Shown piece by piece: positions 61,724 to 64,000 of a stretch of 64,000 nucleotides of DNA. The notes beneath the pieces were generated by a model, which was not told the origin of the DNA, searched no databases, and saw only the letters and a list, made by a program, of their open reading frames with translations. The first letter of the stretch is position 1. Each line of letters begins with the position of its first letter. Source of the DNA: Paenibacillus sp. EZ-K15 (GTDB taxonomy: Bacteria > Bacillota > Bacilli > Paenibacillales > Paenibacillaceae); assembly GCF_002573715.1 (NCBI RefSeq), contig NZ_PDHM01000013.1:86938-150937 (forward strand). The letters run 5' to 3'. The position numbers and the translations under genes were made by a program.

Positions 61724-62504
61724 GGATAAACCAGACTGGTATTCCCGGGCTAAAAAAGCTCCCTTTTCAGATGAAAAGTTCACATCTGAAATGAAAAAAA
61801 ACGTGCATAGGTCCGTGATTTTCACCGACAGCAAGCCTAAACGTCGAAAGCACTTACAAGTTGGATTTGCTGGAGGGTTAATGCTTCTGATTATTTTAAT
61901 TGCCTTTCAATTACCTTTTGGCAGAGAGGAACAACAGAGAGCAGGGACTTTACCTCCTGGTACGGAAGAGACAATCCGGGCACAAGGCGTAACGGATGAA
62001 GGAAGGTTAAGGGTTATTGCAGTTGGACAGGAAAAAATAACGACATTGGGAGCACCGAGCTGCTTCGGTATCGAAACGGATATGTCGTTTACCGGAAACT
62101 ACAGCGTACAGTATAGTACTAACCAAGTTACAAATGAAGTAACTACGCTGGGGGATCTTACTTTTATTCAACCAACATCTGCTCCGGTTGATATGATTCG
62201 CCTGCCGTTTCAAGCTGCCGATGTATTTATACTCGCACCGCAATATAGGGACTGTCATGGTATACAAATCTATGCGTTCGCAGTGGAGCATGAAACGGGT
62301 AAAGCCGTCCAGCTCCGATTTCAGGATGAATCCTTGGTATCCTACTTTTCATATTATAGACCAGGTACTACTCCCATGGTAAAAGATAATAAGCTTGTTC
62401 TAGAGTCCACGGAGGGTCCGGGCGGGGAAGGTTCGCCGGATTATAAACCCAAACGGATGTATCGACTAGATCTTAAACAAGGCATTATGGAGCAGGCAAA
62501 CTAG
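61716..62504 (+). CDS. Membrane anti-sigma-like protein
   Basis: A 262-residue protein from ATG 61716 (AAGGAG 7 nt upstream). A charged cytoplasmic N-terminus (1-43) precedes a single membrane segment (about 46-65, VGFAGGLMLLIILIAFQL) and an extracytoplasmic domain with two Cys residues. Its position as the overlapping partner of an ECF sigma gene suggests an anti-sigma factor. The family is not recognised. The sigma partner is truncated, so this gene may be an orphan now. Confidence 0.65.
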   Translation: MNEDKPDWYSRAKKAPFSDEKFTSEMKKNVHRSVIFTDSKPKRRKHLQVGFAGGLMLLIILIAFQLPFGREEQQRAGTLPPGTEETIRAQGVTDEGRLRVIAVGQEKITTLGAPSCFGIETDMSFTGNYSVQYSTNQVTNEVTTLGDLTFIQPTSAPVDMIRLPFQAADVFILAPQYRDCHGIQIYAFAVEHETGKAVQLRFQDESLVSYFSYYRPGTTPMVKDNKLVLESTEGPGGEGSPDYKPKRMYRLDLKQGIMEQAN

Positions 62505-62542
62505 CTATGATCCAGCTTCGTGATCTATATAGAAAAAGCAAA

Positions 62543-62573
62543 GAGGTTACCATCCAATTAAGGGAGGTAACCT
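62543..62573 (+). terminator. Terminator-like hairpin after the anti-sigma gene
   Basis: AGGTTACC pairs with GGTAACCT around a 14-nt loop, then ATTCTTC; also lies at the end of convergent lexA. Confidence 0.6.
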
Positions 62574-62598
62574 ATTCTTCATAGATAGATATATGAAA

Positions 62599-63225
62599 TT
62601 AGTGGACATCCCGGAAGAGTCCGATTACTTTACCGAGAATCGTAACATGGTTCAGGCGCAGTGGCTCGTAGGTAGGATTCTCCGGTTGCAATCGTACATG
62701 ATCCTTCTCCTTATAGAAGGTCTTCACAGTTGCTTCGTCTTCCTCTGTCATCGCTACGACAATGTCGCCATTGTCTGCAGTTTGCTGCTGGCGAACAATG
62801 ACATAGTCGCCGCTGTGAATGCCGGCTTCGATCATACTGTCACCAATAACCGACAACATGAATACCTTATCGTCGCCTACATAATGCTGCGGGAGTGGGA
62901 AGTAATCCTCAATGTTCTCCATGGCTGTAATAGGAACACCTGCAGTGACTTTTCCGACAACAGGCACTCTGGCAATGGTGTGAGTAAACAGGCTTGCGCT
63001 TTCGGACTCTTCTTGGCCAAGCAGTTCGATTGCTCTTGGTTTCGTAGGGTCACGGCGTATGAGGCCTTTCTTCTCCAAGCGGTCAAGATGTCCATGGACC
63101 GTTGAACTGGAAGCTAGTCCGACAGCCTCGCCGATTTCCCGGACAGAAGGCGGGTAACCCTTGCTACGAACTTCGTTGCGGATAAACTCTAAGATCGCCA
63201 GCTGGCGGCTGGATATTTTCGACAT
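62599..63225 (-). CDS. lexA: SOS repressor LexA
   Basis: A 208-residue LexA. The winged HTH ([34 protein letters not shown]) precedes the S24 protease domain: cleavage bond Ala95-Gly96, nucleophile Ser130 (VIGDSM) and Lys168. When RecA-ssDNA filaments form it self-cleaves and releases the SOS genes. Four LexA boxes lie upstream, three of them toward yneA. In B. subtilis lexA is likewise divergent from yneA. Confidence 0.97.
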   Translation of the reverse strand: MSKISSRQLAILEFIRNEVRSKGYPPSVREIGEAVGLASSSTVHGHLDRLEKKGLIRRDPTKPRAIELLGQEESESASLFTHTIARVPVVGKVTAGVPITAMENIEDYFPLPQHYVGDDKVFMLSVIGDSMIEAGIHSGDYVIVRQQQTADNGDIVVAMTEEDEATVKTFYKEKDHVRLQPENPTYEPLRLNHVTILGKVIGLFRDVH

Positions 63226-63269
63226 GCCGTATCAACCCCATTTAGTAACGTTTGGGAAAATTATAACAT

Positions 63270-63385
63270 AGAACTTCCGTTCGTACAAACATAAGTTCTA
63301 AATAAAAATAGAACAAACGTTCTTTTTGGTATTGAATCAAACAAGTGTTCGTGTTAATATAAATCCATAAGAGAACACTTGTTTG
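63270..63385. promoter_or_regulatory. Four LexA boxes in the lexA/yneA intergenic region
   Basis: Matches to CGAAC-N4-GTTCG: AGAACTTCCGTTCG (63270-63283), AGAACAAACGTTCT (63310-63323), CAAACAAGTGTTCG (63338-63351) and AGAACACTTGTTTG (63372-63385). The last lies 15 bp before the yneA start. They control both genes divergently. Confidence 0.9.
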
Positions 63386-63400
63386 GGAGATGATGATTCC

Positions 63401-63769
63401 ATGTTGAAATACAGTACATACCGTAGCATTTATGAGAACGTTCCAGTGCAAACGAAGTCCTCGGAGACTTGGATCGATCAATTGAAGTCCAGAATGGCAT
63501 CCATTCCTTTTATAAAGCTTTTATTCGTTATGTTAATCGTAGCATCCTGCTGGACAGGTGCATATTCCGTTTTTGCCGGGGGGGTGGATAAACCCACTGG
63601 GGAGAAGCAGGTTATTGTTCAATATGGCGATAGTTTGTGGCGGATTGCTTCCCTTCATAAACCGACAGATATGGATACGCGAGTATACCTGGATAGCATC
63701 CGAAGAATGAATGGATTGAAGGGTCCGGATATACAGGCAGGTGAGGTGTTGTCTTTACCGGTCTGGTAA
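63401..63769 (+). CDS. yneA: Cell division suppressor YneA (LysM protein)
   Basis: A 122-residue YneA: short cytoplasmic segment, one membrane segment (about 40-60, FIKLLFVMLIVASCWTG) and a LysM domain (about 70-122, VQYGDSLWRIASLHKPTDMD) that binds peptidoglycan. It delays septation during SOS. Start 63401 follows GGGAGATG. It is divergent from lexA under shared LexA boxes, as in B. subtilis. Confidence 0.92.
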   Translation: MLKYSTYRSIYENVPVQTKSSETWIDQLKSRMASIPFIKLLFVMLIVASCWTGAYSVFAGGVDKPTGEKQVIVQYGDSLWRIASLHKPTDMDTRVYLDSIRRMNGLKGPDIQAGEVLSLPVW

Positions 63770-63944
63770 TGGGTTGACACTACGAGAAACTCTTTCCTTA
63801 TATATGTCCCTATTTCTCGCTTCATATTTGTAGGCTTGCCTGACGATGTGATTTCACGCAGTATAAGCGTGTTTATAATAGAAGAGTATTGATTTCTTAA
63901 CATAGAGGACCATTTATAGGCATCATATGTTCATATTGCTCTTC
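63770..63944 (+). other. Intergenic region with promoter, cut by an IS end
   Basis: TTTCAC (63850-63855) and TATAAT (63875-63880) look like a promoter, although the spacing of about 19 nt is long. No gene follows before the IS-like sequence at 63945, so the original downstream gene (yneB in Bacillus) may be displaced. Confidence 0.4.
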
Positions 63945-64000
63945 TGTCAAGAAAGTGGACACCTTTAGAAGTTAAGCTGCATTCTCGTAGTAGAGCTGTT
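63945..64000 (-). mobile_element. End of a probable IS3-type insertion sequence (truncated by window)
   Basis: TGTCAAGAAAGTGGACACC (63945-63963) is the kind of terminal inverted repeat found in IS3/IS150-group elements. Read on the minus strand, an open frame runs in from the window edge and ends at a TAA shortly before it (LYYENAA then stop), consistent with the last codons of a transposase. The rest lies outside the window. Confidence 0.5.

Noticed and set aside
1..64000. rRNA, tRNA or CRISPR loci
   Set aside because: None was recognised on reading either strand; a tRNA scan was not possible here, so a missed tRNA cannot be fully excluded.

Overview
The window reads as a chromosomal segment of a spore-forming Firmicute, most likely Paenibacillus. 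The evidence is the sporulation genes (cotE, spoVK, a squalene/sporulene cyclase), strong AGGAGG-type ribosome binding sites, and a gene order shared with the Bacillus subtilis core: cotE-mutS-mutL, miaA-hfq, spoVK-hflX-ynbB-glnR-glnA and divergent lexA/yneA. No rRNA, tRNA or CRISPR array was seen.

Region 1 (1-5060) is a reactive-sulfur operon: a CstR persulfide sensor, two TusA-type carriers (one fused to rhodanese), a DsrE-like protein, two single rhodaneses, a rhodanese-metallo-beta-lactamase persulfide dioxygenase and a TauE-type exporter. At least four CstR-like operators punctuate it. Region 2 (5100-7050) is a squalene-hopene/sporulenol cyclase split by a one-base frameshift in a T7 run. 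Region 3 (7150-13440) holds a methyltransferase, an AraC regulator divergent from a Cys-type sulfatase, its formylglycine-generating enzyme, a DeoR regulator and a phosphotransferase-fold kinase. Region 4 (13490-18830) contains a DUF4309 secreted protein, an FNT channel, a GNAT enzyme, and a Fur-boxed siderophore-binding lipoprotein next to a Btr-like AraC regulator whose sensor domain is a relative of that lipoprotein.

Region 5 (18870-29890) has a long UbiD decarboxylase, an ECF sigma/DUF4179 anti-sigma pair, a small island of immunity-like genes (colicin-immunity-like, beta-propeller, Imm63-like) facing an XRE regulator with palindromic operators, then DUF2653, PadR, carbonic anhydrase, an IscA-like protein and an M32 carboxypeptidase. 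Region 6 (29890-38400) has an NMT1/SsuA-type ABC transporter, a phosphatase gene fragment, an MFS transporter behind a PyrR-type attenuator with two PyrR-binding loops, a tandem GNAT protein, an MBL hydrolase, and the SCIFF ranthipeptide system: the 49-residue scfA precursor and the scfB radical-SAM maturase, separated by a perfect 40-nt palindrome.

Region 7 (38780-58870) is core genome: ArAE exporter, cotE, an amidoligase-like gene, a 167-bp MITE-like repeat, mutSL, an RsmJ-like methyltransferase, miaA, hfq, a class A PBP with a Gly/Asn tail, DUF402, a YdcF-like protein, spoVK, hflX, ynbB and glnRA with a perfect GlnR box. Region 8 (58870-62580) interrupts the core with debris: an integrase tail, a holin and an endolysin with nonsense codons and frameshifts, an XRE scrap, and an ECF sigma factor lacking region 2 beside an intact anti-sigma-like gene. 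Region 9 is lexA/yneA with four LexA boxes, followed by the end of a probable insertion sequence at the window edge.
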